Below are positions 12,195-23,486 of a stretch of 64,000 nt of DNA, one piece after another. The stretch comes from Gentiana macrophylla (taxonomy: Eukaryota; Streptophyta; Magnoliopsida; Gentianales; Gentianaceae). The stretch lies in NCBI GenBank assembly GCA_026214975.1, contig JAOBSW010000746.1, positions 1 to 64,000 on the forward strand, read 5' to 3'. The translations under genes and the position numbers were made by a program. The notes under the pieces are model-generated. The model ran no database searches, was not told the DNA's origin, and saw nothing but the letters and a program-made list of their open reading frames with translations. Every line of letters starts with the position of its first letter. The first letter of the stretch is position 1.

Positions 12195-14329
12195 GAATGA
12201 AACATGAATTCAAACTCGTTACCAAAGAAAAAACACAAATTTCTACTCGTTATAAAGGGAAAACACAAATATCCGGTGAAGTCAACTCGTTATCTGGGAA
12301 AAAAATCTTTTTTCTACAAGGACAACTCATTACCAGAGAAAAACACAAATTTGAACTCGTTAATAAGAAGAAAACATGAATTCGAACTCGTTACCAATGA
12401 AAAAACACAAATTTCTACTCGTTATAATGGGAAAACACAAATTTCCGGCGATGTCAACTCGTTAACAGGGAAAAAACATTTTTATGCAAAGACAACTCGT
12501 TACCAGAGAAACACACAAATTTGAACTCGTTAATAAGAAGAAAACATGAATTCGAACTCGTTACCAAAGAAAAAACACAAATTTCTACTCGTTATAAAGG
12601 GAAAACACAAATTTCCGGCGATGTCAACTCGTTATCAGAGAAAAAAACAATTTTTCTACAAGGACAACTCGTTACCAGAGAAAAACACAAATTTGACCTC
12701 GTTAATAAGAAGAAAACATGAATTTGAACACGTTACCAAAGAAAAAACACAAATTTCTACTCGTTATAAAGGGAAAACACAAATTTCCGGCGATGTCAAC
12801 TCGTTATCAGGGATAAAAACATTTTTTCTACAAGGACAACTCATTTCCAGAGAAAAACACAAATTTGAACTCGTTAATAAGAAGAAAACATGAATTCGAA
12901 CTCGTTACCAAAGAAAAAACACAAATTTCTACTCGTTATAAAGGGAAAACACAAATTTCCGGCGATGTCAACTCGTTATCAAGAGAAAAAAACAATTTTC
13001 TACAAGGACAACTCGTTTCCAAAGAAAAACACAAATTTGACCTCGTTAATAAGAAGAAAACATGAATTCGAACTCGTTACCAAAGAAAAAACACAAATTT
13101 CGACTCGTTATAAAGGGAAAACACAAATTTCCGGGGATGTAACCTCATTATCAGAGAAAAAAACAATTTTTCTACAAGGACAACTAGTTTCCAGAGAAAA
13201 ACACAAATTAGACCTCGTTAATAAGGAGAAAACATGAATTCGAACTCGTTACCAAAGAAAAAACACAAATTTCTACTCGTTATAAAGGGAAAATACAAAT
13301 TTCCGGCGATGTCAACTCGTTAACAGGGAAAAAAACATTTTTTATGCAAGGACAACTCGTTACCAGAGAAACACACAAATTTGAACTCGTTAATAAGAAG
13401 AAAACTTGAATTCGAACTCGTTACCAAAGAAAAAACACAAATTTCTACTCGTTATAAAGGGAAAACACAAATTTCCGACGATGTCAACTCGTTATCAGGG
13501 AAAAAACATTTTTTCTTCAAGGACAACTTGTTACCAGAGAAAAACACAATTTTGAACTTCTTAATAAGAAGAAAACATGAATTTGAACTCGTTACCAAAG
13601 AAAAAACACAAATTTCTAATCGTTATAAAGGGAAAACACAAATTTCCGGCGATGTCAACTCATTATTAGGGAAAAAAGCATTTTTTTTCTGCAAGGACAA
13701 CTCGTTACCAGAGAAAAACACAAATTTTAACTCGTTAATAAGAAGAAAACATGAATTCGAATTCGTTACCAAAGAAAAAACACAAATTTCTACTTGTTAT
13801 AAAGGGAAAACACAAATTCTTTGGCGATGTCAACTCGTTATCGGGAAAAAACATTTTTTTCGCAAGGACAACTCGTTACGAAGTTGAAAAACACAAATTT
13901 GAACTCGTTAATAAGAATAAAACATGAATTTGAACTCGTTACCAAAGAATAAAAAACACAAATTTCTACTCGTTATAAAGGAAAACACAAATATCCGGTG
14001 ATGTCAACTCGTTATATCGGAAAAAACATTTTTTCTACAAGGACAACTCGTTACCAGAGAAAAACACAAATTTGAACTCGTTAATAAGAAGAAAAGAAGA
14101 ATTTGAACTCGTTACCAAAGAAAAACACAAATTTCTACTCGTTATAAAGGAAAACACAAATTTAAGTGATGTCAATTCGTTATACGGGAAAAAAACATTT
14201 TTTTACGCAAGGACAACTCGTTACCAGAGAAAAACACAATTTTGAACTCGTTAATAAGAAGAAAACATGAATTTGAACTCGTTACCAAAGAAAAACACAA
14301 ATTTCTACTCGTTATAAAGGAAAACACAA

Positions 14330-14660
14330 AATGTCAAATTTCGGGAAAAAACATTTTTATGCAAGGACAACTCGTTACCAGATAAAAAAACAATGTCAAC
14401 TCGTTAATAAAAGAAAAACATATCGAAGGATACCAAAAAAACATTTTTTTCTTCAAGAACAAAATTTCGTGTACTCGTTATCGGGAAAGAACAAGACAAG
14501 GAAATTTGAACTTGTTAATAAGAAGAAAACAAGAATTTGAACTTGTTATCGAATAAAAACACAAATTTCTACATTTTTCGTTATAAAGGAAAACACAAAT
14601 TTCAATAATGTCAAATTCGTTATCGAATCGGGAAAACAAAAACATTTTTTCGCATCGCAT
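14330..14660 (+). repeat. Degenerate satellite patch
   Basis: Monomer order breaks down here. Modules are shortened or fused, for example GTCAAATTTCGGG at 14,334 and CATATCGAAGG at 14,418, and the 170-bp period is lost over about two monomers before normal copies resume. It could be an old array edge or a collapsed assembly. Confidence 0.7.
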
Positions 14661-15564
14661 GACAACTCGGTACCAAAGAAAAACACAAATTTGAACTTGT
14701 TAATAAGAAGAAAACATGAATTTGAACTCGTTACCAAAAAAAAAAAACAAATTTCTACTCGTTATAAAGGGAAAACACAAATTTCTAGCAAAGTCAACTC
14801 GTTATTAGGGAAAAAACATTTTTTCTGCTAGGACAACTCGTTACCAAAGAAAAACCCAATTTTGAACTTGTTAATAAGAAGAAAACATGAATTCGAACTT
14901 GTAACAAACAAAAAAAACACAAATTTCTACTCGTTATAAAAGGAAAACACAAATTTCCAGCGATGTCAACTAGTTATCGGAGAAAAAACATTTTTTCTGC
15001 AAGGAAATTTTGTTAGCATAGAAAAACACAAATTTGAACTCGTTAATATGAAGAAAACAAGAATTCGAACTTGTTACCAAATAAAAAACACAAATATCTA
15101 CTCGTTATAAAGGGAAAACACAAATTTCCGGCGATGTCAACTCTTTATCAGGGAAAAAAAACATTTTTTCTGCAAGGATAACTCGTTACCAAAGAAAAAC
15201 CCAATTTTGAACTTGTTAATAAGAAGAAAACATGAATTCGAACTTGTAACCAAATAAAAAACACAAATTTCTACTCGTTATAAAAGGAAAACACAAATTT
15301 CCAGCGATGTCAACTCGTTATCGGAGAAAAAACATTTTTTCTGCAAGGAAATTTTGTTAGCAGAGAAAAACACAAATTTGAACTCGTTAATAAGAAGAAA
15401 ACATGAATTTGATCTCGTTACCCAAGAAAAAACACAAATTTCTACTCGTTATAAAGGGAAAACACAAATTTCCGGCGATGTCAACTCGTTATCAGGGAAA
15501 AAACATTTTTTCTGGAATGACAACTCATTACCAGTGAAAAACACAAATTTGAACTCGTTAATAA

Positions 15565-15569
15565 GAATG
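15565..15569 (+). repeat. Target-site duplication GAATG, left of element A
   Basis: GAATG precedes the TGTTGGACTT start of A. Its partner is not at A's truncated right end but at 12,195-12,199, after the lone A-family LTR. Confidence 0.75.
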
Positions 15570-16722
15570 TGTTGGACTTATTTCTATGTTTTGATGATGA
15601 GTGCCAGACTAGCTGTTATAGTGCAAAGGCAAAAAGATGTCTAGATCAAATGTATAGGTTTATTAGAGTTTGATTCATGAATAGGTTTGATCAAACAAGC
15701 CTTTGTAAAGGTCGGTGATTTATATCGTAGATCGGGTCAATATCGATGAGGGTAGATAGGTCGGTAGACTAGTCAGAACCTCTTCAAGCGAAAGACTGAA
15801 GGTCGAGGGCTCAAACTCGATTCTGAAGGCTAAGGGATCAAACTTAGTAACTTAAGTCAAGGATATGGAATCAGAATTTAGGCAAGTCTGTGATGACCTA
15901 AACTGATTACATATACCTTGTATAGAAGGTCTAAGTTCCATAAGTTGGATGATGTTTGGAACTTGGTTATAATTAAAAAAAAGGTGTAATCTAACTTCAC
16001 AGATAAAAGTTAGATAAAAGAAATCAGCTGCATTTTATTTTATACACGACAAATTCTTCATTAAATAGATGATGGGTATCTCAACAGACTGATGAACCTG
16101 ATGTTAATATACCTCGATTAATTCAAGATTATATTGGAAGATTACATGGATAAGGACAGCCAACTACCTCTGACTTATCAAACAAATCAAAGGCTGAGAT
16201 TAAAAGAACGTTGGGATGATTCAGATTTTTATCCAATGGTTATAAGTCAAAGGGTGGAATGATTTGCCTTGTCAAAAGGAATTCGGCGAGTGTCAATCCT
16301 ATGAATAGTGATGAAAGCAAATAAGATGGGACAAAAACACAAGGCGGTTACATTTGAATTTCAAATGTAAGTCACATGCATTCCTACCTATAAATAGAGG
16401 ACCTTCAACTCGAAAAAGATGATGATTGATGAACTTTAAGAGAAATATATAAGAGACTATTCAAATTTGAAAAACACCTGCTTGAACTTCATTGAACTTA
16501 AAGCTCTCGATCGAGAAAGATTCTTCAAGTGTATTACGTATTCAAGCTACATCAAGTATACACACTTGAAGGCGCAAGTTCTTTGATTATATCATCCTAA
16601 TCAAGTCACGCAGAATTGAATCATTTATTTGATTCAATCTTTATTTTATAAAGAACTCTTGAAGACGAGTGAAGCATAGTTGTGTGAAAGATTGTTGTTT
16701 GTGGTGGAGTGGTGAAGAGGCA
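15570..16722 (+). repeat. Element A 5' LTR, part 1
   Basis: It starts TGTTGGACTT and is repeated at 58,607 after a purine tract. A TATA box (TATAAATAG) is at 16,389-16,397. It ends in AGGCA at 16,718-16,722, the target site of B. Confidence 0.9.
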
Positions 16723-17504
16723 TGTTAGGTGTGATGCCGAAAGACAATTTTGTAATTGTTTTATTTAATAAATAAAATGATATTGTTATTCATATTTATT
16801 ATTCTCATATTCACCGATGTGACAATTGTAATTACACTACAGAAAACCCTAAGTATATCGTTTATGTAATCACTTAACTCAGTGTATGGGATATACACGG
16901 GAGGATTGAGTTAGTGAAGATGTACTTAAAACAAAATTAGCCCGTAGTGAAGTTAATCGAGAGTATCGGGTCTCTCCTTTAACGTGCTATTAATGCGCCC
17001 GAGAACACAATAGGTGTGATTGTCTTGTCCGGACTTTCGGTTAAGAGAACCTAGTGGGGCATTTATATATGATAGATATATCATATAGAAATTTGGACCG
17101 ATTTGATTAGAGTTCACGATATAATTCCGTAATTAAGAATTCTTATCGAATCAATGGATGATCATATTTATGGATATATCTTAATCTGAGGTGATCACGA
17201 TCAAGCCGCTTGAATCGAGTATGAAGTTTGACTTGACGGTTAAGGATTACACCGAGTCTCGTGGTCCGAATTACCCCATCTTGGCATTGTCTTTGGATTG
17301 AGTGAGTAGTCGTGTTATCACAGATACGGAATCCATTCCTTCCATTTGTGGAAGTAGATAGACGATTCCCTTATTTGTTAATCCTAGAAAGCGATCGATC
17401 CATGGAGTTCATATTACACTAATTAGCTACCAGTGAGTTGTATGAATTAATTGATCACTAGGGGATTAATGGTAAATAAGGATAAGAGGTTCTAGAAAGG
17501 GTTA
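16723..17504 (+). repeat. Element B 5' LTR, part 1
   Basis: This is the first 782 bp of the LTR, ending in GGTTA (17,500-17,504), the duplicated target of C. The first 230 bp recur at 42,576-42,806. Confidence 0.9.
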
Positions 17505-18257
17505 TGATGCGGATACGGTTCCGAAGCGACTCAAGGATCAATGGCGAGCTACTGAAACCTAAACCTAGAGTCTTCGACCTAGGCTAAGGCCAGAATAGAC
17601 AACGCGTGCTCAAAACCACGATTCGTTCTTGAAGGATGTAATCTCTACGACAAAGAGACTACTCACTCAATAAGTGATTTTGTTTTAATCGATCCACAGA
17701 TTAAAGCGGCAAGAAGAGAAAGTTCTCAACTCAATAAAATGATTAAACTTCAAAATTATATGATGATCTTATTATGATAGTAACTTGCCTATATATAGGC
17801 TACAAATAAAAGACTAATAATCCTCCTTAGCAATGTGGGAGAAGGAAACTAGTAAAATAAACCTAAGTGAACTAGGACTAGAAGGGGCGCCCCACCTTTT
17901 GGGCTTTTAAGTATTTCTTATGTCTTCTAAGCCCACAAGATAATTATTAAATAATGTCCTACATAAAAATAATAAAACAAGTCCAAATTAACTTAAATAA
18001 TGGCGCCACCAATCTTGCAACCTAACCAAGCCCATCTTCGTTGTCTTCAAGCCCAATTGCATAAATGATGAATTTTATGGGTTTGTTCTTCCTCCGACTT
18101 GGGTGCTCTTGCTCCAAATAAATATCTAGGATCAGATTATTCAAAGCCTCTCGCATCCTTTTCTTTTGGAGCCTCGTCATAGGCCCATCTCGAATTACCG
18201 GATGATCTATCGGTTGCATCGGGGCCAAAGGGTGGGAACCTCATTCGTGTCGTATCA
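17505..18257 (-). repeat. Element C 3' LTR (left copy)
   Basis: 753 bp, matching 23,857-24,612 apart from scattered small changes. A palindromic TATA region (CTATATATAG) lies at about 17,789, and GGGGCGCCCC, a perfect 10-bp palindrome, at about 17,884. Confidence 0.92.
18022..18228 (-). pseudogene. C-terminal tail of C integrase encoded in the 3' LTR (CR-motif-like)
   Basis: This minus-strand frame lies wholly inside the LTR. It begins in a Pro-rich stretch (APMQPIDHPVI), then RDGPMTRLQKKRMREAL, then an acidic end (GLEDNEDGLG) before a stop. In CRM-type chromoviruses the pol frame extends past the GPY/F module into the 3' LTR and ends in a basic CR motif of GP-x-TR type, thought to help target centromeric chromatin. 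The fit is good in position and motif. The join to the upstream integrase frame needs one frameshift around 18,258-18,300. The same frame should be present in the 5' LTR and in the solo LTR at 42,807. Confidence 0.72.
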
Positions 18258-18272
18258 TTCCTCCCGGTTGCG
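18258..18272 (-). other. Polypurine tract of element C
   Basis: Read on the minus strand, ACCGGGAGGAA lies directly before the LTR start TGATACGA. Confidence 0.6.
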
Positions 18273-18322
18273 AAGGATCGTCCTCGATCGTAGGATTGTC
18301 AAAGGGCATCAAATCAGCCACA

Positions 18323-18739
18323 TTAATCGAATTCGAGGCGCCCAATCTTGGGAATGGCAATCTTGTAGACGTTGTTGTTGATCCGCTCCAGCACTTCAAA
18401 AGGTCCATCACCACGAGGATGTAACTTGGTTTTCCGTTGCTTGGGAAAGCGGTCCTTGCGATAATGCAGCCAAACCCAATCGCCGGGTTCAAAAATAACG
18501 TCCTTGCGGCCCTTATTCGCTTGCTTCATGTACCGAGCCGTGGCGTTTTCGACATTCTTCCGAGCCTGCGCATGCAACTCTTTCACCAACTCAGCCTTTG
18601 CGTCACCATCCAAGCTGACTTGCATACCTACGGGCAAATGAGCTAATGAGAAAGGGGTATTAGGATTGAACCCATAGACAATTTCAAAAGGTGTAAAACG
18701 AGTCGCGAGAATTTTACAGCGATTATAAGCAAACTCCAC
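18323..18739 (-). pseudogene. C integrase C-terminal part with GPY/F module
   Basis: 138 codons are open on the minus strand. The segment starts after the catalytic core (EFAYNR, FEIVYG), runs through a charged linker (KQANKGRKDVIFEPGDWVWL) and reaches the GPY/F module (KLHPRGDGPFEVLERI, then NNNVYKI). This module follows the core in Ty3/gypsy integrases and binds DNA. The frame breaks after GRLEFD and resumes one register over (SINVADLMPFD) toward the LTR. No chromodomain tryptophan cage was seen. Confidence 0.88.
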
Positions 18740-18811
18740 AAAAGGTCAACAATGCTCCCAATTTCGCAAATTTTTTGAACAACGATGCGAAGCAATTGAC
18801 CCAAAACACGA

Positions 18812-19366
18812 TTAACTACTTGGTTTGACCGTCCGTTTGGGGTGATATGCGAGAAGAATATAATAACTTAGTACCCAAAGCGTTGCCATAAAACTCTCCG
18901 AAATGGTGATAAACTTCACATCACGATCACTCACTATAGTACGAGGCACACCATGTAAGCGAACAATTTCACGAAAGAACAAATCAGCTATATGAGATGC
19001 ATCATTCGTTTTAGAACAAGCAATGAAATGCGCCATCTTAGAAAATATATCCACCACCACAAAAATAGAATCATGACCATTCCGAGAACGAGGTAAACCC
19101 AAAACAAAATCCATGGACAAATCAGTCGAAGGGGATGTGGGTATCGGCAGTGGCGTGTACAAACCGTGAGGTGTGGACTTGGACTTAGCATGTTTGCACA
19201 CAATACAAGAAGCACAAAAACGATTAACATCTACACGCATGTGAGGCCAATAAAAATGCGACTTAAGCATATCTAGTGTTTTAGTGACTCCAAAATGTCC
19301 CATAAGACCTCCACCATGTGCTTCACGAACAAGTAATTCACGTAGTGAACATTGAGGAATACACAA
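18812..19366 (-). pseudogene. C integrase: zinc-binding HHCC domain and catalytic core
   Basis: 184 codons are open. The HHCC zinc finger is seen as the histidine pair around [12 protein letters not shown] and the pair CASCIVC. The catalytic core follows with its first Asp in [13 protein letters not shown] and its second in [10 protein letters not shown]. The third acidic residue falls where the frame breaks ([12 protein letters not shown]). In an intact element this enzyme joins the cDNA ends to host DNA. The frame is separated from the RNase H by about 160 nt of shifted sequence and from the GPY/F part by about 70 nt. Confidence 0.9.
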
Positions 19367-19527
19367 AGCATGCTCACGATATAAAAAACCTTCACTCCTA
19401 TAAAACTTATCATGAGCAGATTCACTAGCTGCAGTAAACGGTCCAGCAAAATCAGGGTCTAAGACTACAACTCCTTAATAAATTCAAAGCCAAGAAATTT
19501 AGTTTGCATCGTGGTGATCAAAGTGTA

Positions 19528-19960
19528 TCAACGTGACAAAGCATCAGCTACTACATTATCTTGACCTTTTTTATACTTAATCACATAAGGAAAAGACTCT
19601 ATAAACTCCATCCAACGAACATGCCGTTTACTCAATTTACCTTGGCCCGTAAGGTACTTAAGTGATTCATGGTCAGTGTGAATAATAAATTCCCTAGGTC
19701 TCAAATAGTGCTGCCATGTGTGAAGACACCGAACTAATGCATATAATTCCTTATCATAAGTGGCATAATTTAGCTGAGGGCCCTTAAGTTTTTCACTATA
19801 GTAAGCAATAGGGCGACCCTCCTGAATAAGCACTCCACCAACACCCACACCCGAAGCATCACATTCAATTTCAAAAGCCTTATTAAAATCAGGTAAAGCA
19901 AGTATGGGTGCTGAAATTAAACGAGCTTTAAGAGTTTCGAAAGACTCCCTTTGCTTAGGT
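19528..19960 (-). pseudogene. C RNase H domain
   Basis: The minus-strand frame contains the first catalytic Asp in [12 protein letters not shown], then PIAYYSEKL, the catalytic Glu in [12 protein letters not shown], and the third Asp in [12 protein letters not shown]. It ends NVVADALSR, the usual end of Ty3/gypsy RNase H. The enzyme removes RNA from the RNA-DNA hybrid during reverse transcription. From about 19,850 downward the frame is open; the link to the RT part above is shifted. Confidence 0.92.
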
Positions 19961-20315
19961 CCCCAATGGAAAGGGCGTTCTTCTTGACCAATTAGTTCGA
20001 TGGGGCGGCGATGCCACTAAAATCCCGCACAAAGCGCTATAGAAGCTTGCCAAGCCATGGAAACTACGAACTTCCGCGGCTGATTTTGGTTTAGGCCACT
20101 CCTTGACCGCTTTAATCTTCTCTTGATCAACCTCAACACCACTGTGCACTCACAACAAAACCAAGAAACATGACTCTATCCATGCAAAAACTACACTTTT
20201 TAATGTTAGCATACAATCGAGCATCACGAAGTGTTTCCAAAACAGCCCTTAGGTGACTAACATGTTCTTCTAAGTTATGGCTATAAATCAAGATATCATC
20301 GAAATAGACAACCAC
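19955..20315 (-). pseudogene. C reverse transcriptase, C-terminal half (YFDD) and connection
   Basis: The frame opens with the catalytic motif [11 protein letters not shown] just below 20,315. It continues as [23 protein letters not shown] and FLGFVVS, then after a shift as KIKAVKEWPKPK and VRSFHGLASFY, typical of the RT thumb and connection in plant Ty3/gypsy elements. Two registers overlap at 20,133-20,149, marking a frameshift. Confidence 0.88.
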
Positions 20316-21391
20316 AAACTTACCAATAAAGTCCTAAGTACTTCATTCATTAATCGCATAAACGTGCTAGGTGCATTTGTCAATCCAAAAGGCATGACCG
20401 ACCACTCATATAAACCAAATTTAGTTTTAAGCGCCGTTTTCCACTCATCACCCTCACGTATTCGCACTTGATGATAGCCACTTTTTAAATCAATTTTAGA
20501 AAATAGTTGCGCACCACATAGCTCATCGAGCATATCATCTAAACGGGGAATATGATGACGATACCTGATTGTGATTTGGTTTATTGCGCGACAGTCCACG
20601 CACATGCGCCAAGATCCATCCTTTTTAGGCACCACAACAACCGGTACCGCACACGGGCTCATGGATTCTCGTATTTTCCCCTTTTGTAACAGCCCCGTGA
20701 CTTGCCGTTGGATCTCCTTTGTTTCATCCGGGTTAGCCCGATAGGCTGGTCGGTTTGGTAATGCTGACCCCGGAATGAAGTCGATTTGGTGCTCCATGCC
20801 TCTCAACGGCGGCAAACCGCTGGGCTCTTCCTCGGGAAAGAGATCCGCAAAATCCTGCAACAATGTCTGCACCACACTAGGAAGAGAACTCATTACGTCA
20901 GAAGTAATCGTAAAACAGGGGGAAGGGGGGAGGGGCGGTTCGGCCTCTCTATAAATAAAGAGGAGAGGTGTAGCGCCCTCTTCAACAGCACGGCGGATGT
21001 CACCAGCTCCAATGTAGAAAGATCCTAGCACTCGCTCACTTTTATTCTTCACCGCTTTTTTTTCTCCCTCGGTGCTAATGGCGCCCTCCCTCACTTTCAA
21101 CTTTTCGACTTTATTTTTCCCCTCATATGGTACTAAAGCGCCCTCCCTTACCTTTTCTTTTTCAACTTTTATTTTTCCCTCCACTCGAGTTCGCACGCCC
21201 TCTTTATTTTTCTCTCCCGTCTCAACTTTTTCTTTTTCTTTTTTCGACTGAGCTCCCTCGGATTTCCGTTGCGCCTCACGACCATGGCAGCCTAATTTAA
21301 GTTGGTCTTTATGAGCATCCTCGGTGACAATGCACGAAGGATAATGTTTTTCCGTTATGCCATGGCGTATAAGTGTTCGCATACCCATCAT
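20288..21391 (-). pseudogene. C protease-RT linker and reverse transcriptase, N-terminal half
   Basis: 367 codons are open. The first 130 or so form a Lys/Glu-rich linker with repeated EGxxKVEK-like blocks. The RT starts near [17 protein letters not shown] and includes [42 protein letters not shown] (first catalytic Asp in KIDL) and [18 protein letters not shown] frameshift just before YFDD moves the rest into the next frame. The repeated charged linker is longer than usual. Confidence 0.92.
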
Positions 21392-22190
21392 ATATCACTC
21401 TCCTATCAAATTGCCATGGTCGTCCCAAAAGAATATGTCCAACATGCATTGGCACGACATCACATAGAACCTCATCATCAAGTCGTCCAAGAGTGAAAGA
21501 AATCAAAGCCTGCTTCGTCACACTAATCTCGCCGACGTCGTTCAGCCATTGTAGCTTATACGGGTTAGGATGGGGCATCGTAGGCATCCCCACGCTCGAA
21601 ACAAAACCGGCACTAATGACGTTTGTACAACTCCCCGGATCGATAATCATCAAACAAAGCTTCCCATTAACTAAGCACCGTGTATGAAAAATATTTTCAC
21701 GTTGCAAGTCATCCTCTACCTTTACCACACTACTCAACGCCCTCTTGATCACAAAAGCCGATTGGTATACATCTCCGCCCATTGGGTCCTCCGGACAGTA
21801 ATCAACATCATCATCTTCCTCTTCCTCCACATCCGACGCCGACTCATAACTCCGGTCATCTATAGCCTCTCCAAGCACCAAAATACGCCGTTTGGAAGGG
21901 CATTGAGAAGCTATGTGTCCCATACCATGACACTTATGGCACCGTATCTCATGTGATGGTTTGAAGGTCGTGGCGATTCTCGTCCCTTTTTCAATCTCTC
22001 TCGGCCTAGGAGCTTCCCTTGGCGGGAGTAAGGGCTGTTTCGGGGCTGTTTGAGGGAATTTAGTGGGATCGACCTTAGATTGGAAAGTACGGAAACCAGA
22101 AACGTTACCTCCGGACTGTTTAGAGTAGGCGGCTTTCTGACGCTTAATTTGCTTTTCATGCGTCACGGCTGCATGTAACATATCATCCAA
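21309..22190 (-). pseudogene. C gag nucleocapsid zinc knuckle and aspartic protease
   Basis: 293 codons are open. The CCHC knuckle reads CHKCHGMGHIASQC, matching CX2CX4HX4C, and would bind genomic RNA. An acidic spacer (SDVEEEEDDDVDYC) follows. The retropepsin part shows IIDPGSCTNVIS where DSG or DTG is expected, and later [18 protein letters not shown], the conserved ILLGRPWQ block of plant chromoviruses. The Ser-to-Pro change in the catalytic triplet corresponds to CAG read as CGG, so it may be a sequencing error rather than a real loss. Confidence 0.88.
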
Positions 22191-22494
22191 AGTCCGACCA
22201 TCTTTGCAACTCCACTCGATTCGAAATATCCAATCATAACCCTGTCAAAAATTCGCTGCATGGTCATCTCCTCATCTTCGTCAACCTGAGCCTTCGCCAA
22301 GAGGGTGACTAATTCACGATAATAATCATCCACGAGCGCTCTCCTTTGTCGAATAGTTTGCAACTTACGATATTGCTCTCGGTAATCTGAATGAGTAACA
22401 AGCGCGCTTCCTCATTTCTTGTCTCAAATCCTGCCACATACTTATATCCCTCGCACCATTTTTGCGCCTCATAAAATTTGTTTGCTTTAACCAT
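22163..22494 (-). pseudogene. C gag, middle part
   Basis: Two overlapping short minus-strand frames (22,309-22,494 and 22,163-22,363) continue gag between the capsid start and the zinc knuckle. Residues such as NKFYEAQKWCEGYKYV and RALVDDYYRELVTLL resemble no single conserved motif strongly. The assignment rests on position and on the change of frame. Confidence 0.6.
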
Positions 22495-22576
22495 ACCATA
22501 GCATATCCCGTAAATTCAAGCTGCGCAAGTCTACACTTCTTCTCCTCAGAATAATTATTGCACGCAAAAATCTGCT

Positions 22577-22978
22577 CTAATTTCGCTCCCAGTCAATGTA
22601 CACATCTGCGTCGACTGAACCGCAAAAAGATGGCAACTTCATTTTAATTTGTCGCATATTATTATCCACTAGGTCATCCTCGGGTATATCATCATTGTCG
22701 TCGACGGCCATGTTACCTCTGTTACCCCCACCCCTATTAACACCATCTCCACCATTCCTATGGCCACCATTCCCACCTTGTCTATTACCACCTTTCCCAC
22801 CATTTCTATTGTCACCATTACCACCGTCCCTTCTCATCATTTCGTCCAGCCTGGTTGTCAACGCAACCACGGCGTTGGGTAGGTCGGCCAAACCAGCCAT
22901 GTTTCGGTGCAAATCGGCTATGTCCTGTTTAATTTCCTCTTGAAAGGTCTCGGTAGCACTCTGCAAATCACGCCTCAA
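22577..22978 (-). pseudogene. C gag, N-terminal part with Gly/Asn-rich stretch
   Basis: 133 codons are open. The segment begins with an amphipathic helical stretch (RDLQSATETFQEEIKQDI). A low-complexity region of GGN/GGD repeats (about 22,727-22,835) follows, then an acidic patch (DDNDDIPEDD) and the capsid start KMKLPSFCGSVDADVYIDWE, equivalent to the P-x-F-G-x-D-x-Y-x-W block of plant Ty3/gypsy gag. The true start is probably an ATG near 23,015 with one frameshift between. An opposite-strand proline-rich frame here is a shadow. Confidence 0.85.
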
Positions 22979-23452
22979 AAGCTGCCGGTCATCGACTTGA
23001 GCCTACCATCAGTCATACCTTCTTCACTATACCCGACATGATGCTTTTTTTTTTTTTTTTTTTTTTTCTTTTGTTTTTTTCACAACCTCACAACGCTCGT
23101 GTTTGCACTCACCCTCGTCCTCTCAGTCGTAGGAGTTCCGTCTGCAAACAAATCAGAATAACGAGCAACACGAGTACAGTTCAAATGCCACAACCTAGAC
23201 TTAGACAACTAGGATTCGGTTTGAAAAAAAAATAAAAATTTGGTGACGGACACAAAGGGTGAAGGCGTGTGGAATGGGTAAGGGTGGCAGAGTTCACTTT
23301 TTGGAGAAGTCGGGAGCCTAGGATTTTTGTAGTTAAGTAAAGGATGTAGGATTTCACTTTTTGGCGAAGTCGGGATCCTAGCAAGAAAAATTCAAATTTT
23401 TTTTTTTCAGTATTGCCGAATGTTGCCTGAATAAAAAGAACTTGTGCAACTT

Positions 23453-23486
<34 letters not shown>

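Larger units (their letters stand above)
12195..15569. repeat. Tandem satellite array, block 2
   Basis: About 20 monomers of the block 1 satellite in the same orientation. It opens with GAATGAAACATG, the right flank of the A-family insertion, and closes with AATAAGAATG, the left flank of element A. The first monomers (ATATCCGGTG, TTATCTGGG, then CCAATG, TATAATGGG) repeat the order seen at about 4,615, 5,482 and 7,196 in block 1. Confidence 0.97.

Noticed and set aside
18166..18646. Plus-strand frames overlapping C's integrase tail
   Set aside because: They are shadows of the minus-strand integrase and LTR coding sequence.
22596..22943. Plus-strand proline/leucine-rich frame of 115 codons
   Set aside because: It is the antisense of the Gly/Asn-rich gag of element C, which has recognisable gag motifs.
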